This document shows, one piece after another, positions 55,049 to 64,000 of a stretch of DNA of 64,000 nucleotides. Position 1 is the stretch's first letter. The number at the start of each line of letters is the position of its first letter. The position numbers and the translations under genes were made by a program. The notes beneath the pieces were generated by a model that was not told the DNA's origin, did no database searches, and worked only from the letters and a program-made list of their open reading frames with translations. The stretch spans positions 402,308 to 466,307 of the forward strand of contig NZ_CAKXZS010000011.1 of NCBI RefSeq assembly GCF_935822925.1. Reading direction: 5' to 3'. This stretch comes from Mesorhizobium ventifaucium. GTDB taxonomy: Bacteria > Pseudomonadota > Alphaproteobacteria > Rhizobiales > Rhizobiaceae.

Positions 55049-56644
55049 ATGGTTGTAAGCGCAAACAGGCTTGAACTGCTGCAGATCGCCGATGCGGTCG
55101 CGCGTGAGAAGTCGATCGACAAGTCAATCGTCATCGCGGCTATGGCCGATGCGATCCAGAAGGCGGCGCGCTCGCGCTATGGCCAAGAAACCAACATCCG
55201 TGCCGACATCAATCCGAATACCGGCGAGATGAAGCTGCAGCGGCTGATGGAAGTGGTCGAGAAGGTCGACGATTATGCGACGCAGATCGCCATTTCCTCG
55301 GCGCGTGAGCGCAATCCCGACGCTCAGCTCGGCGACTTCATTGCCGAACAGCTGCCGCCGATGGATTTCGGCCGCATCGCCGCCCAGTCGGCCAAGCAGG
55401 TCATCGTGCAGAAGGTGCGCGAGGCCGAGCGTGACCGCCAGTACGACGAGTACAAGGACCGTATCGGCGAGATCGTCAACGGCACTGTCAAACGTGTCGA
55501 ATACGGCAACGTCATCGTCGATCTCGGCCGCGGCGAGGCGATCATCCGCCGCGACGAACTGATCCCGCGCGAAAACTACAAATATGGCGATCGCGTCCGC
55601 GCCTATGTCTATGATGTGCGCCGCGAGCAGCGCGGTCCGCAGATCTTCCTGTCTCGTACCCATCCGCAGTTCATGGCGAAGCTGTTCACCATGGAAGTGC
55701 CGGAAATCTACGACGGGATCATCGAGATCAAGTCGGTCGCCCGCGATCCCGGTTCGCGCGCCAAGATCGCCGTCATCTCGCGTGACAGTTCCATCGATCC
55801 GGTCGGCGCCTGCGTCGGCATGCGCGGCAGCCGCGTTCAGGCGGTGGTCGGCGAATTGCAGGGCGAGAAGATCGACATCATTCCGTGGTCGCCTTCGGCC
55901 GCTTCCTTCATCGTCAACGCACTGCAGCCGGCGGAAGTCGCCAAGGTCGTGCTCGACGAGGACGCCGAACGCATCGAGGTCGTGGTGCCGGACGACCAGC
56001 TGTCGCTGGCCATCGGCCGCCGCGGCCAGAACGTCCGCCTCGCCTCGCAGCTCACCGGCTGGGATATCGACATCCTGACCGAGCAGGAAGAGAGCGAGCG
56101 CCGCCAGAAGGAGTTCGTCGAACGCTCGGCGCTGTTCATGGATGCGCTCAACGTCGACGAGATGGTCGGCCAGGTGCTCGCCTCGGAAGGCTTCACCAGC
56201 GTCGAGGAAGTCGCCTATGTCGATGCCGACGAGATCGCGTCGATCGACGGCTTCGACGAGGACACCGCGTCGGAAATCCAGGCCCGCGCCCGCGAATATC
56301 TGGAGAAGATCGAAGCCGAGCATGACGAGAAACGCAAGGCGTTGGGCGTCAAGGACGAGTTGCGTGATATTCCAGGCGTGACCACCGCCATGATGGTGAC
56401 GCTCGGCGAAGACGGCGTGAAGACGATCGAGGATTTCGCCGGCTATGCGGCCGATGACCTGACCGGCTGGAAGGAACGCAAGGACGGCGAGACGAAGGTA
56501 TTCCCGGGTGTGCTCGCCAATCACGGCGTGTCGCGGGCCGATGCCGAGCAGATGGTTCTGGCTGCCCGCCTCAAGGCCGGCTGGATCACCGAAGACGAGC
56601 TTGCAGCCGAAGACGTGCCGGCTGACGAAGCCGTTGGTGCGTGA
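55049..56644 (+). CDS. nusA: Transcription termination/antitermination factor NusA
   Basis: 531 residues from ATG 55049. N-terminal RNAP-binding domain (residues 1-130), S1 domain ([20 protein letters not shown]), two KH domains ([20 protein letters not shown] and [20 protein letters not shown]) and two C-terminal acidic helix-hairpin repeats. Modulates intrinsic termination, which makes the terminator in its own operon leader notable. Confidence 0.96.
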   Translation: MVVSANRLELLQIADAVAREKSIDKSIVIAAMADAIQKAARSRYGQETNIRADINPNTGEMKLQRLMEVVEKVDDYATQIAISSARERNPDAQLGDFIAEQLPPMDFGRIAAQSAKQVIVQKVREAERDRQYDEYKDRIGEIVNGTVKRVEYGNVIVDLGRGEAIIRRDELIPRENYKYGDRVRAYVYDVRREQRGPQIFLSRTHPQFMAKLFTMEVPEIYDGIIEIKSVARDPGSRAKIAVISRDSSIDPVGACVGMRGSRVQAVVGELQGEKIDIIPWSPSAASFIVNALQPAEVAKVVLDEDAERIEVVVPDDQLSLAIGRRGQNVRLASQLTGWDIDILTEQEESERRQKEFVERSALFMDALNVDEMVGQVLASEGFTSVEEVAYVDADEIASIDGFDEDTASEIQARAREYLEKIEAEHDEKRKALGVKDELRDIPGVTTAMMVTLGEDGVKTIEDFAGYAADDLTGWKERKDGETKVFPGVLANHGVSRADAEQMVLAARLKAGWITEDELAAEDVPADEAVGA

Positions 56645-56682
56645 GGTGAAACCGCATCGCACACAAACCGCCCTTGGACGAG

Positions 56683-57333
56683 ATGAACGATCGCACTTGC
56701 ATCGTCACGCGCAGACAGGCCGAACCGGATGAACTGATCCGTTTCGTCGTCGGCCCGGATTCGGGCGTCGTTCCGGATATTAAGAAAAACCTGCCCGGCC
56801 GCGGTTGCTGGGTGACTGCCGACCGCCTACATATCGACAAGGCGGCAGCGAAAAACCTGTTCGCTCGCGCCTTCAAGGCGCAGGTGACCGTGCCGACCGA
56901 TCTCGGCGGCATGGTCGACGGGCTGCTTTCCAGATACGCTCTGGGCATGCTCGGTCTTGCCCGCAAGGCAGGTGCGATCGCGCTCGGCGCCACTAAGGTC
57001 GAGAGCGCGGTGCGTGGTGGGCTGGCGCTTTTCGTGTTGCATGCGACCGAGGCGTCAGATGACGGCGTCCGCAAGATCAGCCAGGCGCGACGGGCAACCG
57101 TCCACCTCGGCGGCCCCGCCATCCCTGCCTACAAACTTTTCTCCAAGGCCGAGTTGAGCTTGGCATTGGGGGGTACAAATGTGATACATGCTGCCGTTCT
57201 CGCGGGAGACGCGGGCAGGGCGGTCCAGAAGCGCATGGTTGCGCTCGACCGGTATCGGGGCGGTTCCCCGGACGATCTGGCAATGCTTGCGGCCGTTGCT
57301 GACGAAGATGATGCCGCAGAGGATGTGGAATGA
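56683..57333 (+). CDS. YlxR/DUF448 RNA-binding protein fused to an L7Ae-like domain
   Basis: 216 residues from ATG 56683; TTG 56674 would add three. The N-terminal DUF448 domain has [19 protein letters not shown] and PGRGCWV. The C-terminal half ([20 protein letters not shown]) is L7Ae/YbxF-like. This two-domain form is typical of alphaproteobacteria and lies between nusA and infB. Overlaps the infB start by ATGA. Confidence 0.9.
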   Translation: MNDRTCIVTRRQAEPDELIRFVVGPDSGVVPDIKKNLPGRGCWVTADRLHIDKAAAKNLFARAFKAQVTVPTDLGGMVDGLLSRYALGMLGLARKAGAIALGATKVESAVRGGLALFVLHATEASDDGVRKISQARRATVHLGGPAIPAYKLFSKAELSLALGGTNVIHAAVLAGDAGRAVQKRMVALDRYRGGSPDDLAMLAAVADEDDAAEDVE

Positions 57334-59897
57334 ACGATACGAAATCGGGCGACGACAAGACGCTGAGTGTTACGCCGAAGAAGACCTTGACGCTGAAGCG
57401 CCCCGGTACGGAGCAGGGCACCGTGCGCCAGAGCTTCTCGCATGGCCGCACCAAGGCGGTCGTGGTTGAGACCAAGAAGCGCAAGTTCTCGCTGCCCGGC
57501 GACAAGCCGGAGCCGGCCGCTGCCCCTGTGTCCGTCTTCACTCCGAAGCCGCAGGTCGCGGCAGCGCCGGTTGTGCAGGAAGCGCCCAAGGCGCCGCCGC
57601 CTCCGCCGCCGGTCGAACGCGGCGGCATGGTGCTGAACGAATTGTCGCGCAATGAGATGGAGGCGCGCCGCCGGGCTCTTGAGGGTTCAAAGGTGCGCGA
57701 TGTCGAAGATCGCCAGCGCGCCATCGAAGAGGCCAAGCGCCGCGCCGAGGATGAAGAGCGCCGCCGTCGCGAGCGCGAGGAATCCGCGCGCCGCCAGGCC
57801 GAGGAAGAAGCCCGGCTGCAGGCCGAGGCCGAGTCCCGCCGGCGTGCCGAGGAAGAGGCGCGCCGCCGCGCGCCGCTGGCCGCCGAACTGGCGACAGTCG
57901 ACGACGAGGACGTCAAGCCGAAGCGGATCGGCGCCGGTGCCCCGGTGCGCCGTCCGGTCACGCCCGAAGTGGCGCGTCCAGCCAAGCCGACCAAGGGCGA
58001 GGAAGATCGCCGCCGCGGCAAGCTGACGCTGAATGCCGCACTTTCCGATGAGGATGCGCGTGCGCGTTCGCTGTCGTCGATGCGTCGGCGCCAGGAGAAA
58101 TTCAAGCGCGCGCTGCATAATGAACCGCGCGAGAAAGTCATGCGCGAAGTGATACTGCCCGAAACCATCACCATCCAGGAACTGGCGCAGCGCATGTCCG
58201 AGCGCGCCGTCGATGTGGTCAAGTTCTTCATGAAACAAGGCCAGATCCTGAAGCCGGGCGACGTCATCGACGCCGACACGGCCGAGCTGGTCGCTACCGA
58301 ATTCGGCCACACAGTTCGCCGCGTCGCCGAGTCCGACATCGAGGAAGGCCTGTTCAACATCGCCGATCGCCCCGAGGATCTCGAGCCGCGTCCGCCGGTG
58401 GTGACCATCATGGGCCATGTCGACCACGGCAAGACGTCGCTGCTCGACGCCATCCGCAATGCCAATGTCGTATCCGGCGAAGCCGGCGGCATCACCCAGC
58501 ATATCGGCGCCTATCAGGTCGAGAAGAACGGTCACAAGATCACCTTCATCGACACGCCCGGCCACGCCGCCTTCACGGCGATGCGCGCCCGTGGCGCTCA
58601 GGCGACCGACATCGCCATCCTCGTCGTGGCGGCCGACGACAGCGTGATGCCGCAGACGATCGAATCGATCAGCCATGCCAAGGCGGCTGGCGTTCCGATC
58701 ATTGTGGCGATCAACAAGATCGACAAGCATGACGCCGATCCGCAGAAGGTACGTTCTGAACTGCTGCGCCATGAAGTCTTCGTCGAATCGATGGGCGGCG
58801 AGGTGCTGGACGTCGAAGTCTCGGCGACCAAGGGCATTAATCTCGACAAGCTGCTCGAAGCGATCCTGCTGCAGGCCGAAATCCTCGACCTGAAGGCCAA
58901 TCCGGACCGCACCGCCGAGGGCGTCGTCATCGAAGCCCAGCTCGACAAGGGCCGCGGCCCCGTCGCCACGGTGCTGGTCCAGACCGGCACGCTGATGCCT
59001 GGCGACATCCTCGTTGCCGGCAACGAATGGGGCCGGGTGCGCGCGCTGGTCAACGACCGCGGCGGGCAGATCAAGGAAGCGCCGCCGGCTATGCCGGTGG
59101 AAGTGCTCGGTTTGCAGGGAACCCCGCAGGCCGGCGACCGCTTCGCCGTCGTCAACAACGAGGCCCGCGCCCGCGAGATCACCGAATATCGCCAGCGTCT
59201 GGCGCGTGAGAAGGCGGTGGCCAAGCATGCCGGCCAGCGCGGCTCGCTCGAACAGATGATGTCGCAACTGCAGACGAGCGGCCTGAAGGAATTCCCGCTG
59301 GTCATCAAGGGCGACGTGCAGGGCTCGATCGAGGCAATCAGCGCGGCGCTGGACAAGCTCGGCACCGACGAGGTGCGTGCGCGCATCGTTCATGCCGGCG
59401 CCGGCGGCATCACCGAAAGCGATGTGTCGCTGGCGGAAACCTCGGGTGCCGCAATCATCGGCTTCAACGTTCGCGCCAATGTGCAGGCGCGTGCGGCGGC
59501 CGCGGCTGCAGGTATCGAGATCCGCTACTACTCGATCATCTACAACCTCGTGGATGACGTGAAGGCGGCGCTGTCCGGCCTGCTGTCGCCGGAGCGTCGC
59601 GAGACCTTCATCGGCAATGCCGAGATCCTCGAGATCTTCGACATCACCAAGGTCGGCAAGATCGCCGGCTGCCGTGTCACCGAAGGCAAGGTCGAGCGCG
59701 GTGCGGGCGTTCGCCTGATCCGCGACAACGTCGTCATCCACGAAGGCACGCTGAAGACGCTGAAGCGCTTCAAGGACGAAGTTGCGGAGGTTCCGGGTGG
59801 CCAGGAATGCGGCATGGCCTTCCAGAACTACGAAGACATGCGCGTCGGCGACGTCATCGAGTGCTTCCGCGTCGAGATGGTGACCAGGACGCTCTGA
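57330..59897 (+). CDS. infB: Translation initiation factor IF-2
   Basis: 855 residues. A variable N-terminal region with a long Arg/Glu/Ala helical stretch (about 105-185), then the IF2_N domain and the GTPase core: G1 GHVDHGKT near residue 360, G3 DTPGHAAF, G4 NKID. Domains II-IV follow to the C-terminus ([17 protein letters not shown]). Delivers initiator tRNA to the 30S subunit. Confidence 0.97.
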   Translation: MNDTKSGDDKTLSVTPKKTLTLKRPGTEQGTVRQSFSHGRTKAVVVETKKRKFSLPGDKPEPAAAPVSVFTPKPQVAAAPVVQEAPKAPPPPPPVERGGMVLNELSRNEMEARRRALEGSKVRDVEDRQRAIEEAKRRAEDEERRRREREESARRQAEEEARLQAEAESRRRAEEEARRRAPLAAELATVDDEDVKPKRIGAGAPVRRPVTPEVARPAKPTKGEEDRRRGKLTLNAALSDEDARARSLSSMRRRQEKFKRALHNEPREKVMREVILPETITIQELAQRMSERAVDVVKFFMKQGQILKPGDVIDADTAELVATEFGHTVRRVAESDIEEGLFNIADRPEDLEPRPPVVTIMGHVDHGKTSLLDAIRNANVVSGEAGGITQHIGAYQVEKNGHKITFIDTPGHAAFTAMRARGAQATDIAILVVAADDSVMPQTIESISHAKAAGVPIIVAINKIDKHDADPQKVRSELLRHEVFVESMGGEVLDVEVSATKGINLDKLLEAILLQAEILDLKANPDRTAEGVVIEAQLDKGRGPVATVLVQTGTLMPGDILVAGNEWGRVRALVNDRGGQIKEAPPAMPVEVLGLQGTPQAGDRFAVVNNEARAREITEYRQRLAREKAVAKHAGQRGSLEQMMSQLQTSGLKEFPLVIKGDVQGSIEAISAALDKLGTDEVRARIVHAGAGGITESDVSLAETSGAAIIGFNVRANVQARAAAAAAGIEIRYYSIIYNLVDDVKAALSGLLSPERRETFIGNAEILEIFDITKVGKIAGCRVTEGKVERGAGVRLIRDNVVIHEGTLKTLKRFKDEVAEVPGGQECGMAFQNYEDMRVGDVIECFRVEMVTRTL

Positions 59898-59948
59898 GTT
59901 CGAGTATTCCGGGCCAAACCGGGCGGTGGTCGAAAGGCCGCCGCCTAA

Positions 59949-59994
59949 ACCATGATCCGAAAAGTGGAATCCGGTTTTCGGAGAAGATCATGGT
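59949..59994. repeat. Long hairpin (family C) after infB
   Basis: Outer stem ACCATGATC/GATCATGGT, inner stem CCGAAAA/TTTTCGG around GTGGAATCCGG. Same architecture as 45993-46041. Confidence 0.8.
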
Positions 59995-60006
59995 CAATCA
60001 AAAAGA

Positions 60007-60050
60007 TAGAGCCTGATCCATCCGATTCATATCGGATGGATCAGGCTCTA
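60007..60050. repeat. Perfect 20-bp stem hairpin between infB and rbfA
   Basis: TAGAGCCTGATCCATCCGAT, loop TCAT, then the exact reverse complement. No T-run follows. It lies 12 bases after the family C hairpin and 61 bases before rbfA, inside the operon. Confidence 0.9.
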
Positions 60051-60111
60051 AAGCATATGAGACATGCGGCACGGTCCCATCCCGCGCCTCATGATTTCAG
60101 GATAGAGAAAA

Positions 60112-60549
60112 ATGCCGCGTTCAACCACGTCAGGTCCATCCCAGCGCATGCTTCGCGTTGGCGAGCAGGTGCGTCATGCGCTGTCGGAAACCTTGCAGCG
60201 TGGCGAGATCCTCGATCCGTTGATCGAGAATTCGGTGGTTTCGGTCTCGGAAGTACGCATGTCGCCCGATCTGAAGATCGCCACCGCTTTCGTCTCGCCG
60301 CTTGGCGCCAGTGATGCCGATGGGGTGGTCGAGGCGCTCAACAAGCATGCGAAATTCGTGCGCGGCCGCGTTTCCGGCGCGCTCCGGCAGATGAAGTACA
60401 TGCCGGAATTCCGCTTCCGGCTCGACACCAGCTACGACAATTTCCAGAAGATCAACGAATTGTTGCACTCGCCCGAAGTGGCGCGCGATCTCGGCCCCGA
60501 CGCCCAGATCGGCGTCCAGAACAAAGACAACGACAAGGACGAAAAATAG
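60112..60549 (+). CDS. rbfA: Ribosome-binding factor A
   Basis: 145 residues. [38 protein letters not shown] and [14 protein letters not shown] are the family landmarks. Cold-shock 16S processing factor. Ends in a charged tail. Overlaps the truB start by one base. Confidence 0.95.
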   Translation: MPRSTTSGPSQRMLRVGEQVRHALSETLQRGEILDPLIENSVVSVSEVRMSPDLKIATAFVSPLGASDADGVVEALNKHAKFVRGRVSGALRQMKYMPEFRFRLDTSYDNFQKINELLHSPEVARDLGPDAQIGVQNKDNDKDEK

Positions 60550-61517
60550 TGGCGCGTCGCGGCAAGAAGAAGGGTCGGCCGATCTCCGGCTGGCTGGTGC
60601 TGGACAAACCCGTCGGCATGGGTTCGACCGAAGCCGTCTCCAAGATCAAATGGCTGTTCCAGGCGGAAAAGGCCGGCCATGCTGGCACGCTCGATCCGCT
60701 CGCTTCCGGCATGCTGCCGATCGCGCTCGGAGAAGCGACCAAGACCGTGCCCTATGTCCAGGATGGCGCCAAGGTCTACCGCTTCACCGTTGCCTGGGGT
60801 GAGGAGCGTTCGACCGATGACCTCGAAGGTCCGGTGACGAAAAGCTCCGACCAGCGTCCGGCTGAAGCCGATGTGCTTTTGCTGATGCCGAAATACACCG
60901 GCGTCATCATGCAGACGCCGCCGCAATTTTCGGCCATCAAGATCGCAGGCGAGCGCGCCTATGACCTTGCCCGCGACGGCGCGACGGTCGACATTCCGGC
61001 GCGGGAAGTCGAGATCGGCCGCATCGACCTGATCGAGCACAATGCTGACAGCAGCATTTTCGAGGTCGAATGCGGCAAGGGCACCTATGTCCGCTCGCTG
61101 GCCCGCGACTTGGGCCGCGATCTCGGCTGTTTCGGTCACATCGCCGAACTGCGCCGGATCGAGGTCGAGCCGTTCACGCAGGAAGACTTGGTCACCATCG
61201 CCGAGCTGGAAGCCGCCCGCTTCGGCGAACAGGGCGACGAAGGTTCGGATTCAGCGGGCGCGGTGGATTCGCCGGTCGACTTCGATGCCATCGACGCGTT
61301 TTTGGTCGACACATCAGCCGCGCTCGACTGCCTGCCGCAGATCGCGATCAGCGACGACGCGGCAACAAAGATCCGCCTCGGCAATCCGGTCATCATCCGT
61401 GGCCGCGACGCGCCGGTGGAAGCTGAGGAAGCCTGCGCTACGGCGCGCGGCAAGCTGGTCGCCATCGGCGCCATCGAGCAAGGCATGTTCAAGCCGAAGC
61501 GGGTCTTTGCCGGGTGA
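60549..61517 (+). CDS. truB: tRNA pseudouridine-55 synthase
   Basis: 322 residues from GTG 60549. Catalytic Asp in [11 protein letters not shown] (about residue 48), then [20 protein letters not shown] and the [20 protein letters not shown] block. Makes pseudouridine 55 in the T-loop. A low-complexity acidic insert ([16 protein letters not shown]) lies before the C-terminal PUA-like part. Confidence 0.95.
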   Translation: MARRGKKKGRPISGWLVLDKPVGMGSTEAVSKIKWLFQAEKAGHAGTLDPLASGMLPIALGEATKTVPYVQDGAKVYRFTVAWGEERSTDDLEGPVTKSSDQRPAEADVLLLMPKYTGVIMQTPPQFSAIKIAGERAYDLARDGATVDIPAREVEIGRIDLIEHNADSSIFEVECGKGTYVRSLARDLGRDLGCFGHIAELRRIEVEPFTQEDLVTIAELEAARFGEQGDEGSDSAGAVDSPVDFDAIDAFLVDTSAALDCLPQIAISDDAATKIRLGNPVIIRGRDAPVEAEEACATARGKLVAIGAIEQGMFKPKRVFAG

Positions 61518-61560
61518 GTCCCGTCGTCTAATCTCGATCAGAGGTACATTCGAGGGGCAC

Positions 61561-62655
61561 ATGGCAAAGGCCGAGACGATCAAGAAGCGGGCGCCGGTGA
61601 CAGCACGGCGGTCGCCGGTCGGCGCATCACCGGGGACACTGATCGCCGACCCTGCGGCGCGGCGCAGCGAACTGCGACGGACACTGATGTCGCCCGACAA
61701 ATTCGAGACGATCGAAAATGCCAGCATCGACGACCTGAATGCTCATTGCAACGCATGGCCGGTCATCTGGCTCGATTGCACCGGTCTCGCCAACATCCCA
61801 CTGATCGAGGAGATCGGCCGGATTTTCAGCCTGCATCCGCTGGCGCTGGAAGACGTCGTCAACACCGGCCAGCGGCCCAAGGTGGATTTCTTCGAGGACC
61901 ATGCCTTCGTCGTCGTCAGGATGATCGACGACGTCACCGCGCATCGCTACGAGCAGATCGCGGTCTTCTTCGGCAGGAACTTTGTCGTCACCTTCCAGGA
62001 GCGCGAAGGCGATCCGTTCGATCCTGTGCGCAAGCGCATCGAAAGCTCGATGCCCAACCGGCTGCGCGCACGCGGCGCCGACTATCTCGCCTATGCGCTG
62101 ATCGACGCCATTGTCGACAGCTATTTCCCGCCGATCGAGACTGCCGGCGAATTGGTCGACAGCATCGAGGACCAGATGCTGCGCGCGTCGGACAAGCACC
62201 AGATGCGGCGGCTTCACGAGTTGCGGCGCGACGCCAATGTGCTGAAGGGGGTGCTTTGGCCGATGCGCGACGCGCTGGCGACGCTGATCCGCAACGACGT
62301 GCCCTATGTGAAGCCCGAGACCAAGATCTTCCTGAACGACACGCTCGATCACTCGCTTCGGCTGATCGAGCTGGTCGAAACCCAGCGCGACATGCTGACC
62401 GGTCTGATCGAGATGCATCTGTCGCTGAGCCAGGCACGCACCAGCGACGTCATCAGCTATCCGACGATCGTCTCGGTGATCTTCATCCCGCTCACCTTTC
62501 TCGCTGGCGTGTGGGGCATGAATTTCGATCCCGAAGCCTCGCCATGGAACATGCCGGAGCTGAAGGCCCAATACGGGTATCCGGCAGCGCTCGTGTTCAT
62601 GGCGCTTGCCGCGCTCGGGCTTGTCGCTTTCTTCAGATGGAAGAAGTGGCTTTAG
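61561..62655 (+). CDS. corA: CorA family magnesium/divalent cation transporter
   Basis: 364 residues from ATG 61561; the frame is open upstream inside truB but that part is a shadow. Large cytoplasmic N-terminal domain, then two C-terminal helices. The GMN gate motif is present as WGMNFDP after the first helix (ISYPTIVSVIFIPLTFLAGV). Basic end FFRWKKWL. Ion selectivity (Mg, Co, Zn) is not readable from the motif alone. Confidence 0.9.
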   Translation: MAKAETIKKRAPVTARRSPVGASPGTLIADPAARRSELRRTLMSPDKFETIENASIDDLNAHCNAWPVIWLDCTGLANIPLIEEIGRIFSLHPLALEDVVNTGQRPKVDFFEDHAFVVVRMIDDVTAHRYEQIAVFFGRNFVVTFQEREGDPFDPVRKRIESSMPNRLRARGADYLAYALIDAIVDSYFPPIETAGELVDSIEDQMLRASDKHQMRRLHELRRDANVLKGVLWPMRDALATLIRNDVPYVKPETKIFLNDTLDHSLRLIELVETQRDMLTGLIEMHLSLSQARTSDVISYPTIVSVIFIPLTFLAGVWGMNFDPEASPWNMPELKAQYGYPAALVFMALAALGLVAFFRWKKWL

Positions 62656-62680
62656 CCGAAGCGAAATCTTTGTTTGTGCA

Positions 62681-62718
62681 GCAAAAAGCCAGCTTGTGAA
62701 TTGGGCTGGTGTTTTTGC
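62681..62718 (+). terminator. Intrinsic terminator after corA
   Basis: GCAAAAAGCCAGC pairs with GCTGGTGTTTTTGC (one bulge), giving a 12-13 bp stem with a T-run in the 3' arm. It separates corA from rpsO. Confidence 0.75.
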
Positions 62719-62837
62719 CTGAATTGCACTATATGCGCCGCAGCATCGTGCAATGCCACCTTGCTTGTACCGGCCCCTGCTGGACGACATCCCGGCCGAG
62801 GGCGTCCCGTTTCCTCAAACAGATAAGGAAAAACACG

Positions 62838-63107
62838 ATGTCGATTACTGCCGAGCGCAAGAAGGAATTGATGGGTGAATTCGCAACCGCCAAGGGCGAT
62901 ACCGGGTCTCCGGAAGTCCAGGTGGCCATCCTTTCCGAGCGCATCAAGAACCTGACCGACCATTTCAAGGACCACAAGAAGGATAACCATTCCCGCCGTG
63001 GTCTGCTTGCGCTCGTCTCCCAACGCCGCAGCCTGCTTGATTATCTCAAGCGCAAGGATGACGCGCGCTACCAGACGCTGATCGAGAAGCTCGGTCTGCG
63101 CCGTTGA
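62838..63107 (+). CDS. rpsO: 30S ribosomal protein S15
   Basis: 89 residues, exact family length, from ATG 62838 (AAGGA upstream). [20 protein letters not shown] and [20 protein letters not shown] are invariant blocks. Binds 16S rRNA early in 30S assembly and in many bacteria represses its own translation. Confidence 0.98.
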   Translation: MSITAERKKELMGEFATAKGDTGSPEVQVAILSERIKNLTDHFKDHKKDNHSRRGLLALVSQRRSLLDYLKRKDDARYQTLIEKLGLRR

Positions 63108-63113
63108 CGAATT

Positions 63114-63145
63114 GACCGGCGGGTTCTTTCGAGAGCCCGCCGGTC
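63114..63145 (+). terminator. Very strong UUCG-capped hairpin after rpsO
   Basis: GACCGGCGGGTTCT, loop TTCG, AGAGCCCGCCGGTC: a 14-bp stem closed by a UUCG tetraloop, starting 7 bases after the rpsO stop. There is no T-run, so it may protect the rpsO mRNA end or mark processing rather than terminate. Confidence 0.75.
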
Positions 63146-63447
63146 GCGCATTGGAGCAGTCCATTGCTCTAATGAAGGAAGTAGAGCGCCGCGCATCGAT
63201 CTGGACGCGCACATAGGACGCTCTGAAACTTTGAATTTGCGCAAGGCATTTCCGAGAGCCGCGGTTTTCGGGTCATGCGCAAGGCCAGTCGGATCGATTG
63301 GCCAGACCCGGTTTCGAGATAGCACAGGGCCTTTCGAAACCGCCCATGGACGGTCATGGGGCAGGATTGCAGGATGCTCGCGCGGCAAGCGCCGATAACC
63401 GAGCTTCCCGTTGTCTTGCCCGTGGCTGCCCGAGAAACGAACCCAAG

Positions 63448-63489
63448 GGAAAGGGGCATTCGCGCACGGTGAACGGCGCGGCCCTTTCC
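63448..63489 (+). promoter_or_regulatory. pnp leader stem-loop
   Basis: GGAAAGGGGC pairs with GCCCTTTCC (one bulged G) around a GC-rich loop; the stem ends 8 bases before AAGGA, the pnp ribosome site. Its position matches the long leader hairpin through which PNPase and RNase III autoregulate pnp in enterics. Confidence 0.55.
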
Positions 63490-63507
63490 GCATATGAAGG
63501 ACAAGAC

Positions 63508-64000
63508 ATGTTCAATCACCACAAAGTGGAAATCGAATGGGGCGGCCGTCCGCTCATCCTCGAAACCGGCAAGATCGCGCGCCAGGCTGACGGCGCGGTG
63601 CTCGCCACCTACGGCGAAACCAAGGTCCTCGCCACCGTCGTTTCGATGAAGGAACCGAAGCCCGGCCTTGATTTCTTCCCGCTGACCGTCAACTACCAGG
63701 AAAAGACCTATGCCGCCGGCAAGATCCCGGGCGGCTATTTCAAGCGCGAAGGTCGTCCGAGCGAAAAGGAAACGCTGGTTTCCCGCCTTATCGACCGTCC
63801 GATCCGCCCGCTCTTCGCTGACGGTTACAAGAACGACACGCAGATCGTTGTCACCGTCGTCCAGCATGATCTCGAAAACGACCCGGACATCCTGTCGATC
63901 GTCGCCACCTCGGCGGCTTTGACGCTGTCCGGCGTCCCTTTCATGGGCCCGATCGGCGGCGCCCGCGTCGGCTACATCAACGGCGAATATGTGCTCAATC
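63508..64000 (+). CDS. pnp: Polyribonucleotide nucleotidyltransferase (PNPase), 3' end outside window
   Basis: 164 residues visible of an expected 700 or so. Begins [20 protein letters not shown], then [33 protein letters not shown] and [11 protein letters not shown], the first RNase PH domain. Phosphorolytic 3'-5' exoribonuclease of the degradosome. The frame is open at the right edge. Confidence 0.97.
   Translation, partial: MFNHHKVEIEWGGRPLILETGKIARQADGAVLATYGETKVLATVVSMKEPKPGLDFFPLTVNYQEKTYAAGKIPGGYFKREGRPSEKETLVSRLIDRPIRPLFADGYKNDTQIVVTVVQHDLENDPDILSIVATSAALTLSGVPFMGPIGGARVGYINGEYVLN

Larger units (their letters stand above)
63108..63507. other. rpsO-pnp spacer with several hairpins
   Basis: 400 bases with no gene. 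It contains the UUCG hairpin at 63114, a family D hairpin at 63183-63224 (AGAGCG..CGCTCT) and the leader hairpin at 63448. The middle part also holds an inverted-looking GCGCAAGGC/GCGCAAGGCC direct repeat (63239 and 63278). Confidence 0.6.

Noticed and set aside
61042-61560. Extension of corA into truB
   Set aside because: It lies wholly inside truB in another frame and has shadow-like composition; ATG 61561 begins plausible sequence.
1-64000. tRNA or rRNA genes
   Set aside because: I scanned for T-loop signatures and CCA ends and saw none; a covariance-model search would be decisive.

Overview
The window is GC-rich, tightly packed chromosomal DNA from an alphaproteobacterium of the Hyphomicrobiales (Rhizobiales), most likely Mesorhizobium or a close relative. 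The reasons are the gene orders cycM/kdsB/pheA, tsaB-rimI-plsC-miaB-phoH-ybeY-corC-lnt-praR-metK-trmB and rimP-nusA-ylxR-infB-rbfA-truB/rpsO-pnp, an Irr-type iron-control palindrome, and many rhizobial intergenic palindromic repeats. It is mostly core genome. I see no transposase, integrase, CRISPR array, rRNA or tRNA. The one RNA gene is the SRP RNA (ffs).

Layout. 1-5.4 kb: tail of a membrane protein, an ATP-dependent DNA ligase with its partner exonuclease, a small lipoprotein and a 2-hydroxyacid dehydrogenase. 5.5-13.4 kb: a yejA1-yejA2-yejB-yejE-yejF peptide importer on the minus strand. 13.5-19.4 kb: cytochrome cycM, kdsB, pheA, a hydrolase, a GST, and a Dabb/NudC/HIT minus-strand group. 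19.7-25.7 kb: ffs, dnaX, ybaB, a SleB-type cell-wall hydrolase, recR and a lytic transglycosylase. 25.9-32.7 kb: a second peptide-type ABC importer and a gabT-like aminotransferase. 33-41.1 kb: an FAD reductase divergent from an iron operon (imelysin irpA, bfd, bfr, di-heme oxidoreductase, second imelysin, DUF1513 protein) with a perfect Irr box in the divergent spacer. 41.3-47.7 kb: tRNA and ribosome modification, phospholipid acylation, miaB, phoH, ybeY, corC. 47.7-48.8 kb: two broken genes. 49-53.8 kb: lnt, praR, metK, trmB. 53.9-64 kb: a tiny DUF1127-like gene, the nusA-infB operon, a CorA transporter, rpsO and the start of pnp.

The most notable signals are regulatory or structural. They are the Irr box and iron operon carrying bfd-bfr inside an irpA/COG3488/3489/3490 set; terminator-like hairpins inside the 5' leaders of rimP-nusA-infB and metK; strong hairpins between rpsO and pnp; a dispersed mosaic repeat (six copies), one copy of which supplies the ribosome-binding region, start codon and first residues of a lytic transglycosylase; and several short tandem duplications at gene edges, including one that makes the N-terminus of TrmB. 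All names rest on reading translated motifs and gene order. No database search was run.
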